A DNA stretch of 64,000 bases from Clytia hemisphaerica (lineage: Eukaryota; Cnidaria; Hydrozoa; Leptothecata; Clytiidae), in assembly GCA_902728285.1 (NCBI GenBank), contig CACVBU010000402.1, forward strand, positions 789,930 through 853,929, in the 5' to 3' direction. How positions within the stretch are numbered: the first letter of the stretch is position 1; each line of letters begins with the position of its first letter. The translations under genes and the position numbers were made by a program. This document shows positions 1 to 13,584 of this stretch, piece after piece. The notes beneath the pieces were generated by a model, which worked only from the letters and a program-made list of their open reading frames with translations, did not search any database and was not told the DNA's origin.

Positions 1-1203
1 TTTTTTCGGCAGATCTCGGTACCCCCCCTACAAAGGCCCTCCAGAAAGTTGGCATCCCCCCCTATTAAAAAGGGGGGGTGCAAACTATGACGTCTCTCGT
101 TGCTAAAATTACGGATAACTCCCGCTAATTCCAACTCGAATGGGATAACTATAATCTGTTCGAACTACAGAAAGATTCGAATTATAAGAATCATTTTACG
201 AGGGTTTAAATTGACGGGAACAGAGAATTAATTCGAATTATAGAAAGATTCTAATAATAGAAGTTCGCATTGGCGAGATTCCACTGTAACTTTTCTACAG
301 CTTTCAAGATGCAAAGGAACTACATTAGAAGTTATCAGGTCAGTAGGATGACCATATCTTATTCTGTTTTGACGTCAATCTTATCCTCAGAAATTAGCAA
401 TTATTTTTTGAGCCTTGGGTTGGCGTATAAGACAAGCGGAAAGGCGATGTAATTTTCCCTTTACTACATCGATAAAAAACGCAAAATTACATTCTGAAAA
501 TGAAATTATATTTCTATCCAACCTCTACCACAAAGATCCAATAAGATGAAGTGAAATTATACAAAGCAAGTATAGAATCCAAGATGGTACCAATCAAATA
601 TCTTGACAGAAATATCCTTCATGTGGTCACCAAGTTTTCTGCACAAGACCTAACTACTGTCTCTAAGAATCAAAAGAATCAAAACTGGGTACCATGGTAT
701 CATAATTGTTTGGTGTTTAAGGGGGCGACACGGTCGAGACAAAAGCCTGATTTAGATCTGGTGATTAATTTGGCTAAGACGTAGTTAACTATTATAGATA
801 CTGTCGCGATTTTTTTTCTTTTTTACAAAACTTAAGCCCGCCATAGAGACTATAAAATCAACTTCCATTCAATAAAAAACCTTAAAGTTGCAATTTGAAT
901 GAATTGTAAAGAGCTTTACTGTAGTCAAGAAGTTTTAAAAGTGATTTTCTTTCTACTTTAAATAGGGTTTTAAGGGGGGTAAGTTCCATTTCGTGCGCGC
1001 GGGACCTAAACATTACAAAAACAAGAAGAAACTTAATAGTAGAGTGTTTCCATAAACAGAATGGAGTCTGTCTGGACGCCAATTTACCTAGCCAACGAAA
1101 CTTTACAAAACTGTGAGAGCGAGTCGCGCAGTTAAATTTTTTTATTGAGATTGAAAGAAAATATAACGTTCTTGAGAGTGTTTTTGAAAACTTAATTATA
1201 ACG

Positions 1204-1680
1204 GTTCGAGTGACTCCCCCTCTGTCTGCAGACACTAGCCCCGGCGCAAAATTTACAATAGGAATCAGCAAAGTGGCTCCCGTCTGCAGACACTAGCCTC
1301 GACGCAAGATTTAAAATAGGAATCAGCAAAGTGGCTCCCGTCTGCAGACACTAGCCTCGACGCAAGATTTAAAATAAGAATCAGCAAAGTGGCTCCCGTC
1401 TACAGACACCTAGCCTCGACGCAAGATTTACAATAGGAATCAGCAAAGTGGCTCCCGTCTGCAGACACTAGCCTCGACGCAAGATTTACAATAGGAATCA
1501 GCAAAGTGGGTCCCGTCTACAGACACTAGCCTCGACGCGAGATTTACAATTTTAAACTTGAAAATGGTTCCCCGTCTGCAGACACTAGCCCCGGCGCGGG
1601 ACTTACAATATGAAACAGAAAATTAGCTCCCCGTCTACAGACACTAGCCCCGACGTAAGTTTAACAAAATTAAACAGCAA
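1204..1680. repeat. Minisatellite, ~58-bp unit, about 8 copies
   Basis: Head-to-tail units share the core CTGCAGACACTAGCCTCGAC followed by GCAAGATTTACAATAGGAAT and CAGCAAAGTGGCTCCC. The middle units differ by only a few bases; the outer ones (first and last two) are more diverged, the usual pattern of unequal exchange acting on the array centre. No long reading frame runs through it. Confidence 0.9.
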
Positions 1681-2533
1681 AAGTTATTTGAGCCAACATC
1701 TACAACAACACAAATTTAAGAGTACGCGACAATTTTCAGTGTAAAAATGGAAAGTTTAAAAGAAGTTTATTATAACATTTACTAAATTGATATTTTTAAA
1801 ACTCTTCAATAAAGAGCCGTCTTATGAGCGGAATTCCTCACTTCAAATTACGGGCTTCGATCAGATGTGAAAGATTCCGCGAGGCCTTTCATACAAGCCG
1901 AAACAAAATTTGTTATTCCTTAAATTAAGTAAAACCCACATAGAATTTACATAAAATCTTTATAAAAGCTTTACGCCTCTCATTTTACGCGATATGAAAT
2001 AAAAAGCCGATAGCTCAACATAGGTTTCAAAAGGCCTGGATAAACCCTCAGGAAGGATCAGCTCCTTGGCCTTGCTTGTTGATTTGACAGTAAGACCAAC
2101 TAAGTTTCAAGTCATATTGAAAGACTACGAAAAAAAATTAATGAGCTGATGAAATCCTCAATATTGATTCTTTGTAAAATCTTCGATGAATGTTGAAAAA
2201 TTTATGAATTGGAAAAAATTTATCCGATATTGTGCACTTTGTTTGTAACAGAGAGCTTAGTTTTTTCATAAGATCATAAAGAATATATCCCATATCTCAT
2301 TACCGGTGAGCCTTTACTGACCACAATATTTTTCATTCCCATATTATCCTCTCTCTCTTTCTCTCTCTTTCCAGACCACAGAAATTCACTAACAAGACTA
2401 TTATCCACTTCAGAAAATTCAAACTACTTGTATTTGATGTAGTTTATTATCTAAATTGCGATGTGAGACTCTTTCATACCTTTTAATCTCTAACTAAAAA
2501 TAAGACTTGAAGATCTTGAAATCATATTTTAGA

Positions 2534-2672
2534 CTATGTTCTCATGTGACGGTTCCGTTTCACTCCGAAACGAAATGAAGCCATTCTATTGGTTATATTC
2601 AAGTGTTACGTCACTTCTAACCAGTAGAATGGCTTCATTTCGTTTGAAACCGTCACGTGCGAACATGGTCTT
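2534..2672. repeat. Hairpin MITE-like element, ~140 bp
   Basis: The left arm (CATGTTCTCATGTGACGGTT, then AAACGAAATGAAGCCATTCT) is the reverse complement of the right arm (AGAATGGCTTCATTTCGTTT, then AACCGTCACGTGCGAACATG). The arms are about 60 bp with a few mismatches and a short spacer. This is the form of a foldback or non-autonomous DNA transposon. No coding capacity. Confidence 0.8.
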
Positions 2673-4365
2673 ACAATCTCATATGAACGACTCGCATTTT
2701 AATTCATCCCTATCTACCTACTTAATGAAAATTCATTTCGAAAGTTTGGCATTTAGGAAGTCTTAAAAAAACCCACAACAATTTGTACCATGGCCGTGAA
2801 TGTCATACACAATCTTTTTCAACAATCATTACGAGAAAGATCAACTTTGTAAATTCAATGGATACACAGGAAATCTTAATTCTAAAATCGTTAGCAAAGC
2901 AAACTCTCTGCATATTTGCATTTCGTCATTTTAGAAACACTGTTTTGGAGGCTTCCTGTATGGAAAACTGAAGTATTTGATCATGCAAGAAAAGTTGACA
3001 TTTCTTTTGTAGAGCTTCTAAAGCTTTGTTGGGATGGGAAACCAAAAGTTTTCGATTCATTAATCTCATATCAGATCATGCATCTGTTCATACCACGTTC
3101 TACTCTAAAGTGATATGGCGGATGTGATGATTTGGCCTGTTTTTTCAGCCAAAACATTCAAAATTGCGATGCTTTTGCTCAAAAAACGAAAGCAAAAAGG
3201 ACTGGGTCTAACCTTTATGGTTATGTTTAGATTTTCGTTTTGGTTTAGCCAATCACCGCGCTCAAAAAGCTCATTTAATATTCACCCCAAATCTGGATGA
3301 AAAAGTTCAAAGCAATACGCCAACCTGGGCAGATTCTCTTACAGAGTCATGGCTTTTAAAGTGAATATGTGCTATGCGTGGAGTATCAGAATCTGTCCAG
3401 AGATTATCGATTGATGAACATTAGAAAAATCATCCTTTTACAGCTTTTTAGTATTTTCTCTCTCAGTGATGATGGAAGATCACTACTGTTTTCCCCGTTG
3501 ACAATTAAAGAAATTTTTTCACCAGACACGAATACTCAATGGATATAATTGAATCTGTGTAAGAGAGAAATTCTGGAGTCAAAAGTCAAAATCAAGATAA
3601 ACCAAACACTGGATGGAAAAATTTTTCATTGACAGCCTTGCAAAAAGTAACTAATTTGCTATATAATTAAAATCAAAATTTTTCAATACTTTATGAATAC
3701 AGATTTTAAATGTTCAACCTTCCAAAAAGTAACATTCGAAAAAAAAAATTACAAAAAAATCACTTTCCAGATCATTCAACACGGTCAATCACTAACACTG
3801 ATTTACTCTAGTTCCTCATGAATTTAAAAACACAAAGTACTTAATACTGCTTTAATGGTTTCCTTTACTTCCCGTCAAGAGAAAAGAAAAACATTCCCAT
3901 TAAATTAAAGAGAAAATCAGGAACTAAAATCATATTTGATTAAATCAAAAACCCAAGTCTCGGATAATCTAATTTGAAGACGAAGAAAATATTGTGTTGC
4001 GTCAACATGTGTAGAAAATCAATCTGGAATATAATCAATCAATTCCAGTGAATTCATTAGATGTTCCCCACTGATCTCTATTTACTTGACTGGATCGGGT
4101 TTCCCATATAAAAGGAAGCGTGTCTTGTTTAAAGCTGGCTAGTCTACCATCTTGTTTTCAATTCTTGGTTGTCAACAGCGTGATTTTGAAATTAGCAATC
4201 TAAGGTAAATCAGAAAACAACATGGTAGACTATTCGACTTCAAAACTAGACATTCTTCCCAAGAGGGAAATCTGGGAGCAGTCAACCTATCAACCTATGT
4301 GCAAAGAACTATAAAACATCTGTACATAGATGTTTCATTCAAATATCTCTATGTGTAGATATCAA

Positions 4366-4460
4366 CCCAGCTGGCCCACAACGTTGCTTAAACGTTAATC
4401 TAACGTTATATGGACGTTGTGAACGATAGATAAACGTTGAAATAACGTTGTGTGCCGGAT
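4366..4460. repeat. AACGTT palindromic element, copy 1
   Basis: This ~95-bp near-palindrome has outer ends CCAGCTGG...CACAACGTT and AACGTTGTGTGCC. It contains seven AACGTT or near-AACGTT boxes at roughly 10-12 bp spacing. It belongs to the same family as copies near 18256, 21014 and 23284. Confidence 0.85.
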
Positions 4461-4492
4461 GGGAAGGAGCCTCTTCATAGGCCATTTCACAG

Positions 4493-4665
4493 TTGCATCA
4501 TGGGTAATTAGGACTGATTGCGCCTCCATAACGACTTTCTGTTGGCTGGACGCAATACTCATCAAAATATTTCAAAACTTTTGACCAATAGTAAGTCGTC
4601 ATTAACGCGCAGTGGTCCTGATTACCCATTACGCTTTACGACTGTGAAATGGCCTATGCGACGAT
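4493..4665. repeat. Hairpin MITE-like element, ~170 bp
   Basis: The terminal inverted repeat CATAGGCCATTTCACAGT at the left end is matched by ACTGTGAAATGGCCTATG at the right. The similarity continues inward (GGGTAATTAGGAC against GTCCTGATTACCC). It is non-coding and typical of a MITE. Confidence 0.8.
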
Positions 4666-5167
4666 GTTAAGCATGTCAACAAATTCACAAATGCAATATC
4701 TACGCAAAAAAAAAAAATTCAAAAAAATGTTTTCATTGAAGTGAAATGATTTGTATCTACACAATCTCATCGATACTACCACTAACTAATAAAGGAAATA
4801 GGTTGAACAATCTAAATGACCAACTTCAAATTATTGAATACCATGTAATGCTAATTGGAACAATTACTTTCGATTTAGTGCGGCGAAATCACAAACAAAC
4901 TCAATCTTCGCAACAAGCAATTTGAAATTGAAAACTACTCAATAGGCTCCAGAAGTTATGTTTCTCAGAGACTCATAAAAAAGATTGGCGCTGAATAATT
5001 TTCCATTTATAACTCGGTTAAATTCAAATTTTGTGAGGGAGGCTGGGTGTGGCATTTTAAGGTCACTGAGTGAGGAAAATACGCGCCACAATATTTCAGC
5101 AAAACTGAAAAATATGAGATGATGTTTACAGCATTGAATGACAGGGATGTGGTAGGTTATTTCCGAA

Positions 5168-5900
5168 GTCACGTGCGTGGTAAAGCATTTTCAATGTGAA
5201 GAGTGTGGTAAAACATTTTCAATGCAAAGTGTGTGCTAAATCATTTTCAATGTGAGGAAGATTGTGGTAAAACATTTTCAGTATGAAGAGTGTTGTAAAT
5301 CATTTTCAATGTAAAGAGTGTGGTAAAACATTTTCAAAGTGAAGAATACGGTAAAACATTTTCAATATGAAGAGTGTTGTAAATCATTTTCAATGCAAGG
5401 ATTGTGGTAAAACATTTTCAATGTGAGGAGTGTGGCAAAACATTTTCAATGTGAAGAATGTGGTAAAAAAATTTTAAGGTGAAGAGTGTTGTAAATCATT
5501 TTTAAGGTGAAGAGTGTGATGAAACATTTTCAATGTAAAGAGTGTGGTAAAACATTTTCAATGTGAAGAATGTGGTAAAAAAATTTTAAGGTGAAGAGTG
5601 TTGTAAATCATTTTTAAGGTGAAGAGTGTGATGAAACATTTTCAATGTGAAGATTGTGGTAAAACATTTTCAATGTGAAGAGTGTGGTAAAACATTTTCA
5701 ATGTGAAAATGTGGCAAAACATTTTCAATGTGAAGAATGTGGTAAAATATTTTTAAGGTGAAGAGTGTGGTAAAAAATTTTCAATAAGAAAAGTGTGGTA
5801 AAACATTTTCAATGTGAGATGTGTGGTATAAGTATTTTCGAAGTCAAGGGTGTGGTAAAACATTTTCAAAGTCAATAGTGTGGTAAAAAGTTGCAATGTA
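5168..5900 (+). repeat. Minisatellite, 27-28-bp unit, ~26 copies
   Basis: The repeated unit is close to GTGTGGTAAAACATTTTCAA followed by TGTGAAGA. Units vary by substitutions and short indels, so no frame stays open. The same unit appears in the opposite orientation at 8808-8990, so the two arrays face each other across ~2.9 kb. Confidence 0.9.
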
Positions 5901-7639
5901 AAGTTACCCCACAACTCTTTTCGAAGAATCAAAAAAATTTTGAATACAGAAAAGGCAATACCTATTACTTCGTGTATAGAATTCAATATTTAAAGTACCA
6001 AAATTTTTAAACTCAAAATAAGTGAGTGTATTTGTTATGTGGATACCAAAAATGATGCGAGCTATTGAAAACGAAATGTGTTATTTCCTATAGCAGGATT
6101 TCCGGAGAATTTATGAAAGAAGAAAACTTAAGTAATTAGTCACAGGTTCTCTCAAATATTTGATCATTTAGAAATGTAAAGTTGAACGGTGAAAAAGAAT
6201 GCGGCTATTATATTTTGATTTTTCCCGACATGTTTCGGACTCGGTTCTCAAAGGAATAATCATTTAGAAATGTAAAGTTGGTCATTGGAGATCTAAAGGA
6301 TTTGACTTGAAATCTTCCTCTTTTCTTGTCGGGTTTTGTTGCCGAAATTTATACGATATAAATCTTTCTAAGTGAAAATCTTACGGATACAAAGATTGAC
6401 ATAGTGTTTAATATCTTAAGCCACTTCGATATAACAGGGCCATTATGATCATCGATGAAAAGATGGACCTCGTGGTAATAAGGAAGCTATAAATCACATA
6501 TTTAATCGAATTTCAATCTCATATGCAATATCTATTTTCTACTCTAGTATACTAGTGTTCAACAAGGAAACGGCTTGGATTAAAGTCATCAATGAAGTTT
6601 CAATATGCAGCAATAAGATCAACAAATTTTGCTAGAAGCTCACAGTGTAAAAATTTTCAAGACAAAAATATGTGCATTCAGATCAAAAAACTATGCTGAC
6701 AGTTGGTCAAAACATTTTAAAAACATTTGGATTGGATGCATAAAAACAGTAGTTTTTTCAAATGAAAATACGCAAAACGACCAAGAAAGCTTTAGCTGAC
6801 TGCATGACCATGACATTCGAACAATCTTTCTATTTCTTGTGAAGCTCTCATTTTGGATCGATTGTTATTTATTTATTTATTTACATAATTTTTTATTTGT
6901 AACCTAGACGCCATTGAATCTATCTATGCCAAATAAAAATTATCCCGAACACAACAAAAAAAAACAAAGCGCCAGTAAGTGATATAACTAAGATACTGTT
7001 TGATCAACAAAAAGTACCTTATACATCAAACAAAACAATGTATATATTTCCATGGAAACATCTTCCTAATATCTAAAGCATAAGTCACCAATGTGGTATA
7101 TAGACTTGACAATCAGAATTGATATCTTTATAAGAATCAAAAAAGTTTCGAATTAGTAATTTCACCTCTATCTATCGACTTCAGTTCTAACCTGAAAGTA
7201 TGAATTTTAAAATCCAAAGCTCTCGTAAGAGGCCATATCAAAGACTGACTGGAGCAAGTGTCCAATTATTCAAAGGAAATATTTATCAGCTGCACTTTTA
7301 AGACTTCGCAGATAAAAATTCTTATAAAAGCGTCCACCACAAAAAGATACATAGTCTTTCTGATATGAAATCACCAAGTTTGATTCAAAAACCATCCAAA
7401 AAATGTCCTCCTAGCTCCAAAGACGGCTGAAACACGTCCATGTGACGTACAAAGGATTGAAAATGATTTGTAGTCGAAACATCTATCAAAAAGTCGCCAC
7501 CATCGTAATTAAATATGATTGGTCCAGGTTGTTTTATTAATGAAAAATGCATCGCGATGAGATAATTATAATTTTCTATTATTACATTCCCCACCATATA
7601 GTAATTGTGTCAAACAAACTTCATTTACTACATTTTTAA

Positions 7640-8125
7640 TGATGAATCTCAAATTAGTTCTTTTATTTATAAACACACGGCGGAAAATGCCAAAATCTGT
7701 AGAAAACCATTATTCGAAGCTTTCGAATTTTAAACAAAACTAGCCGTTCCAAAAACATAGACTTTCTACATTAAGATCCCAGATCAATTTATAATTGAGA
7801 AACCTTTAACTATTAAGGTGATCTTAACCATGAATATTGCAAGCTTCTGGTGAACAAATCCTAAAAGTTCTTAAAATAAACGTTTCCACCCGTTTTTTAT
7901 TCATAAACAAATAGTGAAAAATTCATAAAATTTGCGAAAGGATTCCAAAGTTTTCGAATTTCATATGAAACTAAAGGTTCCAAAAACAAACTCTCTATAT
8001 CAATATCGAACTGTGACCACCATTGACTGAAATATAGAACTGAAAACAATATTGCAAGTCTGTTTTGAATTATTCTACAATAAATCAAAAAGTTCTTATA
8101 ATAAACGTTTCCACTTTTGTCTGTC
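7640..8125. repeat. Degenerate direct duplication, ~235-bp unit
   Basis: Two adjacent blocks (about 7657-7890 and 7892-8120) share an ordered series of similar segments: a TTTATAAACA-type start, a GAAxxxTTCGAATTT segment, GTTCCAAAAACA, an ATATTGCAAG segment and the end AATAAACGTTTCCAC. Divergence is substantial. Fragments of the same pattern occur near 7120-7330. No coding signal. Confidence 0.55.
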
Positions 8126-8434
8126 AAACTGAACCTGATCGTCAGGAGGTAGCAGAATTTATGTTTTGCCGTTTACATAATTTGCCAACATTTATTTCTA
8201 GGGGTGGTCTATTAATATTTAGTTTTTTCTTTTAAATACGTGTGGTAATTAATTGTTTGGTAATTGTTTTGCTATTTACCAAGTACGTTATGTCACCTGG
8301 ATTGAATGATTGATTCATTTCCTCTTATACTGCACTATGGGAGTGGTATCATCATAATTGAGAGTGGAAAGTTCTGGAATAACCCAAAGTTATGATAGCT
8401 GAACCCCCCCCAGCGGTAAGTCTGATCCCCGTCT

Positions 8435-8660
8435 GATCACGATATCACGCAATTTTCTATCTTCAATCACGATCACGAAAATCAGCAAAAAGTTTAGATA
8501 ATCACGCATTCCTTTGAAAAAGTCCAAATCATGCATCACGGCTCGAAAATCTTTTAAATAACGATCACGTTTTTACCTCACGTAATCACGAAAAAAAATT
8601 TTCCAAATTACGTAATCACGCTAGAACAAAGTTCCTATCACGCCATCACGAAAACCGCTT
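8435..8660. repeat. Cluster of ATCACG motifs
   Basis: About a dozen ATCACG words (AATCACG, GATCACG, CATCACG) lie within ~220 bp in one orientation at irregular spacing. C-rich sequence stands on the left (AACCCCCCCCAGC) and G-rich sequence on the right (CTTGGGGGGCTC), as a possible inverted terminal repeat. Probably a small non-autonomous element with iterated subterminal motifs. Confidence 0.6.
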
Positions 8661-8807
8661 GGGGGGCTCATAACTGACTTTTTCTGGCTTAGATACATAG
8701 AATGAAAATTAGAATTTTGATGATTACAATGAATTCTCAAAGGAATTCTCCCTAAAAAATTTCAGACACCATTTGTTTTCATGCAAATGAAATTGAAACA
8801 CTCCTTA

Positions 8808-8990
8808 CATATTGAAAATGTTTTACCACACCCCGCTTCATATTTAAAATGCTTTAAAACGCCCTTGAAATTGAAAATGTTTTACCACACACCATCTTAT
8901 TAAAAATGCTTTAAAACGCCCTTGAAACTGAAAATGTTTTACCACACCCTTGACATATTGAAAATGTTTAACCACACACTTGATACTTCA
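8808..8990 (-). repeat. Inverted copy of the 27-28-bp minisatellite
   Basis: Units of GAAAATGTTTTACCACAC are the reverse complement of the array unit at 5168-5900, here in five or six copies mixed with a variant (AAAATGCTTTAAAACGCCCTT). The pairing suggests that both arrays are the ends of one mobile or inverted unit. Confidence 0.75.
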
Positions 8991-10009
8991 TATATACTTC
9001 CTCCGAACAATTTTAGTCGGCAGCAAACTGATTACGCTTATATGACCATAGGCGGCTTTAGACCATGTCGAACTTGTCAGAGGAAGATATTTGTAATTGT
9101 AATTTCACTTTGTCTTTTAACGAGCCTTGCACTCCTTCACTTGTTTCCGACGTACTTGTTCTATTGCCTGAAATCCGCTAGTGATATGAGTCAGTTTATG
9201 TGGGAGGCCTCTTATTAGCAAGTATCTAGATTCATTAAAATGTCATCAAAGGAGTAGCCCATCTGTAATTGAGCACCCTAGACACAATTTGCGAACGTAA
9301 AAAAAACATTCGCAAAAGTTTGCTTTAAAACCACTACATCCTCAATTCCGTCGATGAAATTAATGTCAATATTTCCGGAAAGGGGCGTTTTTACCGGAAA
9401 GCGGCGGGGTATTTGCGGACAACTTTCCAAGAATAAAAGCTTCCTGAGACATGAAATTCAGGATTTCTATTTTTGTGTGACCCTTAAAGATTGGCCAAAT
9501 ATTTCCCAAGTCATGCCCCGTTCTGTAACCAAAAATGTGTGACTAGACCTATGTCTATAACATTCCGTACGCCCATATTTCGTGCTGTCAACTATTTTCT
9601 ACGCTGCAAAATATATAAGCGTAATCCTGGTAACCGTAAATACTAAAAAAAAAGAACAAGCTTGTGACCCGTTCCAGTAAAACCCTTTTTCGAGTTTAAA
9701 GTCGAGTACAAACGTACAAAGAAAATGAAATGGTTTATTTGTCCATTTGTCAAACCAACCCGCAGACCTTTAAAAAAACTCTTTGCCTCCAAACCGCAAG
9801 CATTCTTTTGAAGATTTCGCACTGAGCCATCAAGGCTCACAAATCTTGGTCAAAAAGGTAATAAAGATTATGTTTCATGTATAGGAGAAGAAACATTGGC
9901 TATTTGATAAAGTGACGATTTCACAATAAATAAATGGGCTGTAGAAAGGTCGAATACTGCAGGAAGCATGGAATTCAATTACAGAAGCAAGACCAATTAT
10001 AGAAGACTG

Positions 10010-10345
10010 TCAATTTCTATTTCTATTTTTATTTGGTTAAGTTGCAGGATGCTCTGAGACCCATTTTCCTATTATAAACGTTTTCAAAGAGCGACCCGTC
10101 AGCACTTTTTCTATTTCTATTTGGTTGAGTTACAGGAGGCTTTGAGGCCTATTTTCCCTATTATAGACTCTTTCAAAGAGCGCCCTGTCAGCACCTTGGA
10201 CTAACTACCCAATTCTCTTCGTATGACATGGGTTTACCCGGGCAAAGGTTCATTCACTTGCCAAGTGAACCGCTACGAGTGGGAATCGAACCTCAATCGC
10301 CTGTGCAGCAACCAAGGTCAATGACCACTATACCACAACTTGGAC
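10010..10345 (-). mobile_element. tRNA-derived SINE (family 1), duplicated tail
   Basis: On the minus strand a tRNA-like head carries an A-box-like TGGTATAGTGGTCA and a B-box GGTTCGATTCC. It is followed by a ~150-bp body and a tail rich in AAATAGAAATAG. The 3' body segment (GTGCTGAC...CGCTCTTTGAAA to the AAATAG tail, ~90 bp) is present twice in tandem (10010-10100 and 10108-10195). The head lacks a proper cloverleaf, so it is a SINE and not a tRNA gene. Confidence 0.75.
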
Positions 10346-12476
10346 TAACTACCCCCCTGTTCTCATATTGCATGGGTTGACACAGGCGAATCTTAAATCT
10401 TAAAAGCGAAAATTAAACCTTATTCGCTTGTGCAGCAACCAACGTTAATAACCTAAACGCCACGGCGCCATAAAGTTACCCAGAAATTACAATTTCAACC
10501 TAATAATCCAAAAGCATTTCTTATCAACCACGACAACCAAAAGACAATAAAATGTAACTTATTTTATAAAACTGAAAAAACACAAAAGCAGGACATAAAC
10601 ACAAGGAAATTTTCGATTTTCTTCTTTAATTGAGTGTTTTAGAAAGGTTTTCTTTTTGAAGTGATACCACGTAAAATCTGTTGATTTACAGCCTGTGAAT
10701 TTATTCATTGCTTTCATACACCATCGATATTCGAGTATTATTCCATCATACTATCAGAATCTTTTTTTTCTAAGAACTTAATTAAGTCTTATTAAATATT
10801 TTATCTTGTAAATCTTGAAAATATATTTGTTCATGTGACCAATTTAATCAATCAGACACTTTGCCTGGTAAAAATGTATCCAATTAAAATAATACTTTTT
10901 TCAAGATTGTATACTTAATACTTTTCCGCTGTAATTGACGATGTGCTTAGGGTTGACACAATCAAGCTGTTAGGACCTCAAAATGTCAAAATTTTAGAAC
11001 AAAAAAGTTTTTACCGAGATTTACAACTGTGTAAAAAGCGTGTGAAAATATTTGATACATTTGTATATTTTATGATATATGATGCCTGATTTAACTCTCT
11101 CTAAATTTAGCGCTTAAAGTAATGTTTCTACATCTCATACCATAGAATATGACTTCATTATTGAAATTAGAATTAATGCCATATTAAAATAGCAGCTAAA
11201 AACGTAGACGATGCTTTCGTCTGTTTAAAGCTCAGTAAACGCGGGAAAAAGTTCGGGCGTCAGGGCGGTTTACGGGAAAAAAGTGGCGGTAGAGTTTTGG
11301 AACACTGTAAACATCTCCGCCACTGCTTACTCCGCCCGAATTTATCACGCCTCTCCTAAACTATTCCCTTTTTTAGTGATCTTGTGTAGACGATAGGATC
11401 GTCTACTAAAAACGATACACAAAAGACGTGATATCCCAAAAATAACAAGAATTAACCATCTCCATATTTAGCCATACCCGATTCTTTAACAAGCTAAGGT
11501 AGTACAAACTTCGTAAATATGGTGGAATTGATACTCTGGTAATTGATAGAGGCATAACTTCTAATCCAATACACCAATCCACTTTTTGCAAAGTTTGAAC
11601 AGTTCATAGCAAAGAATCAGTTGAAAAAAATCGAACCCAGTCCCTTAGTTCATTTTTTTTATTATTCTGATAGTGCACGCGAAAGGTTGTACAAACGTCC
11701 ATCAATAAAATCAAACAGTGGTGCAAGTGACTCTGGGTACGAGGTTGCCAGTTGAAGTCCTCAAATGAAAAAAGGTTGGAAGCCCTCTTTAATATCCAAT
11801 CAAAACCTAGTCACTAAATTATTGTAAAGGGACGTCATAGACACGTTTTAAAATACGGAAGTGATGGTAAAAGCGAGAGAGAAAGAAGAGGTTTCATTTC
11901 ATTTTGAGGCAACAATTTCATGGTCACGCAAAGGATATCAATAATGCGTGATTGTCATACAAATCCCATGAAACGTAAACAATAAAACAAGAAAGTAAAC
12001 AGAAATCAAAGATGAGTGTAATCAAATAGCAGAGTAAAATGTTCAGCCAAAGCCTTAAAACCTTATAGATACATCTATGGAAATGCGAAAATTCATTGCC
12101 TGCACCAGAAGTTATACTTGAGATACACTCTGGTACAGAGTTAACGAAACCATGATCATGAGAACACAGAAAGACATCTTCTGATTCGGCTAATTAGAGC
12201 AAACATATTTTGAATTAGCCAATCAGAGCAAACATCTTCTGATTCGGCCAGATATCCTACTTTGACCAATCGGAAACTACCATATGGCTCCAGTAAGTTA
12301 TCCATGATATAAACATCTCCTCTTTGCAAGCTACAAGCTAATAAAGAAAGTTTCCTCCAACTAAAATAACCCTTCAAAAAGTAAGAATTAGTCAAATTGT
12401 TCATCCCAGGAGTCTGTGACCAATTCAATCTTCTGAGACCTAACGAAAGGTATCAACTGAGCACAGAGAATATGTG

Positions 12477-12706
12477 TTACACCTTTTTTATAAGAGCACC
12501 CAAAATTTTTCTTCGGATGTTCTTAACTTTTTGAGTTTCAAGCCTAAAAATGTTCTCAACATGTTCTTATTTTGACCATTTTCCATAGAAATAGGGTGTT
12601 TTTGAGTCCTCAAAGCCTCCTCGAAATGTTCTTAACTTGTTCTTAACATTTTTGCCAGTGAAGCCTTATGTTCTTATATAGTTTGTTCTTATAAGAAAAC
12701 GTGTTA
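12477..12706 (+). mobile_element. TAAGAAC-family MITE, copy 1
   Basis: This ~230-bp element has terminal inverted repeats resembling TACACGTTTTTTATAAGAAC and internal iterations of TGTTCTTA. Better copies at 49301 and 53839 show TA at both borders, as expected for a Tc1/mariner-type target site. Non-coding. Confidence 0.75.
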
Positions 12707-12825
12707 TCTGATGCATATTCATCAAATTACATGAACAAGACCATTTTTGCTTTCTTAAACGATGTCAGGTCGTATTCCAACAGGTTTCACGTTGTAAATC
12801 ATACCAAGTTGAATAAGTTGAAAAT

Positions 12826-13074
12826 ACATGGTTTTTTAAAAGAACGTCCAGAATTTTTAAAGTTTTCGGATGTTCTTAACTTTTTGAGTTTTAAGCCTAA
12901 AAATATTCTTAAAATGTTCTTATTTTCATCATTTAGTTTGTATTTTTGTGCAATTTCTTAAGAAATTGCGTGTTTTTGAGTTAAAAAAAGCTTTGAAATG
13001 TTTTTAACTTGTTCGTAATGTTCTGGCCATTGAAGCCTTATGTTCTTATATAGTTTGTTCTTATTAACAGACGT
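12826..13074 (+). mobile_element. TAAGAAC-family MITE, copy 2
   Basis: Same orientation and same internal order as the copy ending 120 bp upstream (GGATGTTCTTAACTTTTTGA, AAGCCTAAAAAT, GCCTTATGTTCTTATATAGT). Its ends are more decayed. Confidence 0.7.
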
Positions 13075-13584
13075 GAGAGCCAAAACCTTCCGTATGATAG
13101 TGTGCACAGAGTATTTCAGCAAGTAGAAACCCTAATTGATGCCCTCTATGACTATATACAAAATACAACACCCATTTCAGTAACATAATGGTTAATAGGT
13201 CAACTTATGCATTGATGTTGAGTCGTATGTACTGATCTCAAAGATTTTACTAGCCTTGAACGATTCCATATGCCTTACTACCAAAAGACACCATTTAACC
13301 TATCGCATGCCAGAAAGAATATCTTTCCCAAAACCAAACAAAAGCTTGAGCAAAAACAAGTCCGCATCGTCATTAGTAGATCACTGTGGCTCAAATTTTA
13401 AACGAGACATAAGAAAAATGTTACAGACGACTTCTAAATCTTTATATGGCTACGTGTGGTATCTTGTATTCTAAAAACGATACTTTCAAAGTATATAAAA
13501 ATTGACGAAAATTCTCAAGATTCTAATGTTTCTATAGACGACTGAACTATAAGAGGATCTACTTGGATTTTAATGTCTTTTCTA

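Noticed and set aside
5168..5900. Zinc-finger gene or pseudogene (CEECGKTFS-like reading)
   Set aside because: The unit is 27-28 bases, while a C2H2 finger repeat is 84 bases. His ligands are absent and frames shift between units. The resemblance is probably chance.
10260..10345. tRNA gene on the minus strand (A and B boxes present)
   Set aside because: Stems do not pair as a cloverleaf, and the head is followed by a SINE body and an AAATAG-rich tail shared with other copies.
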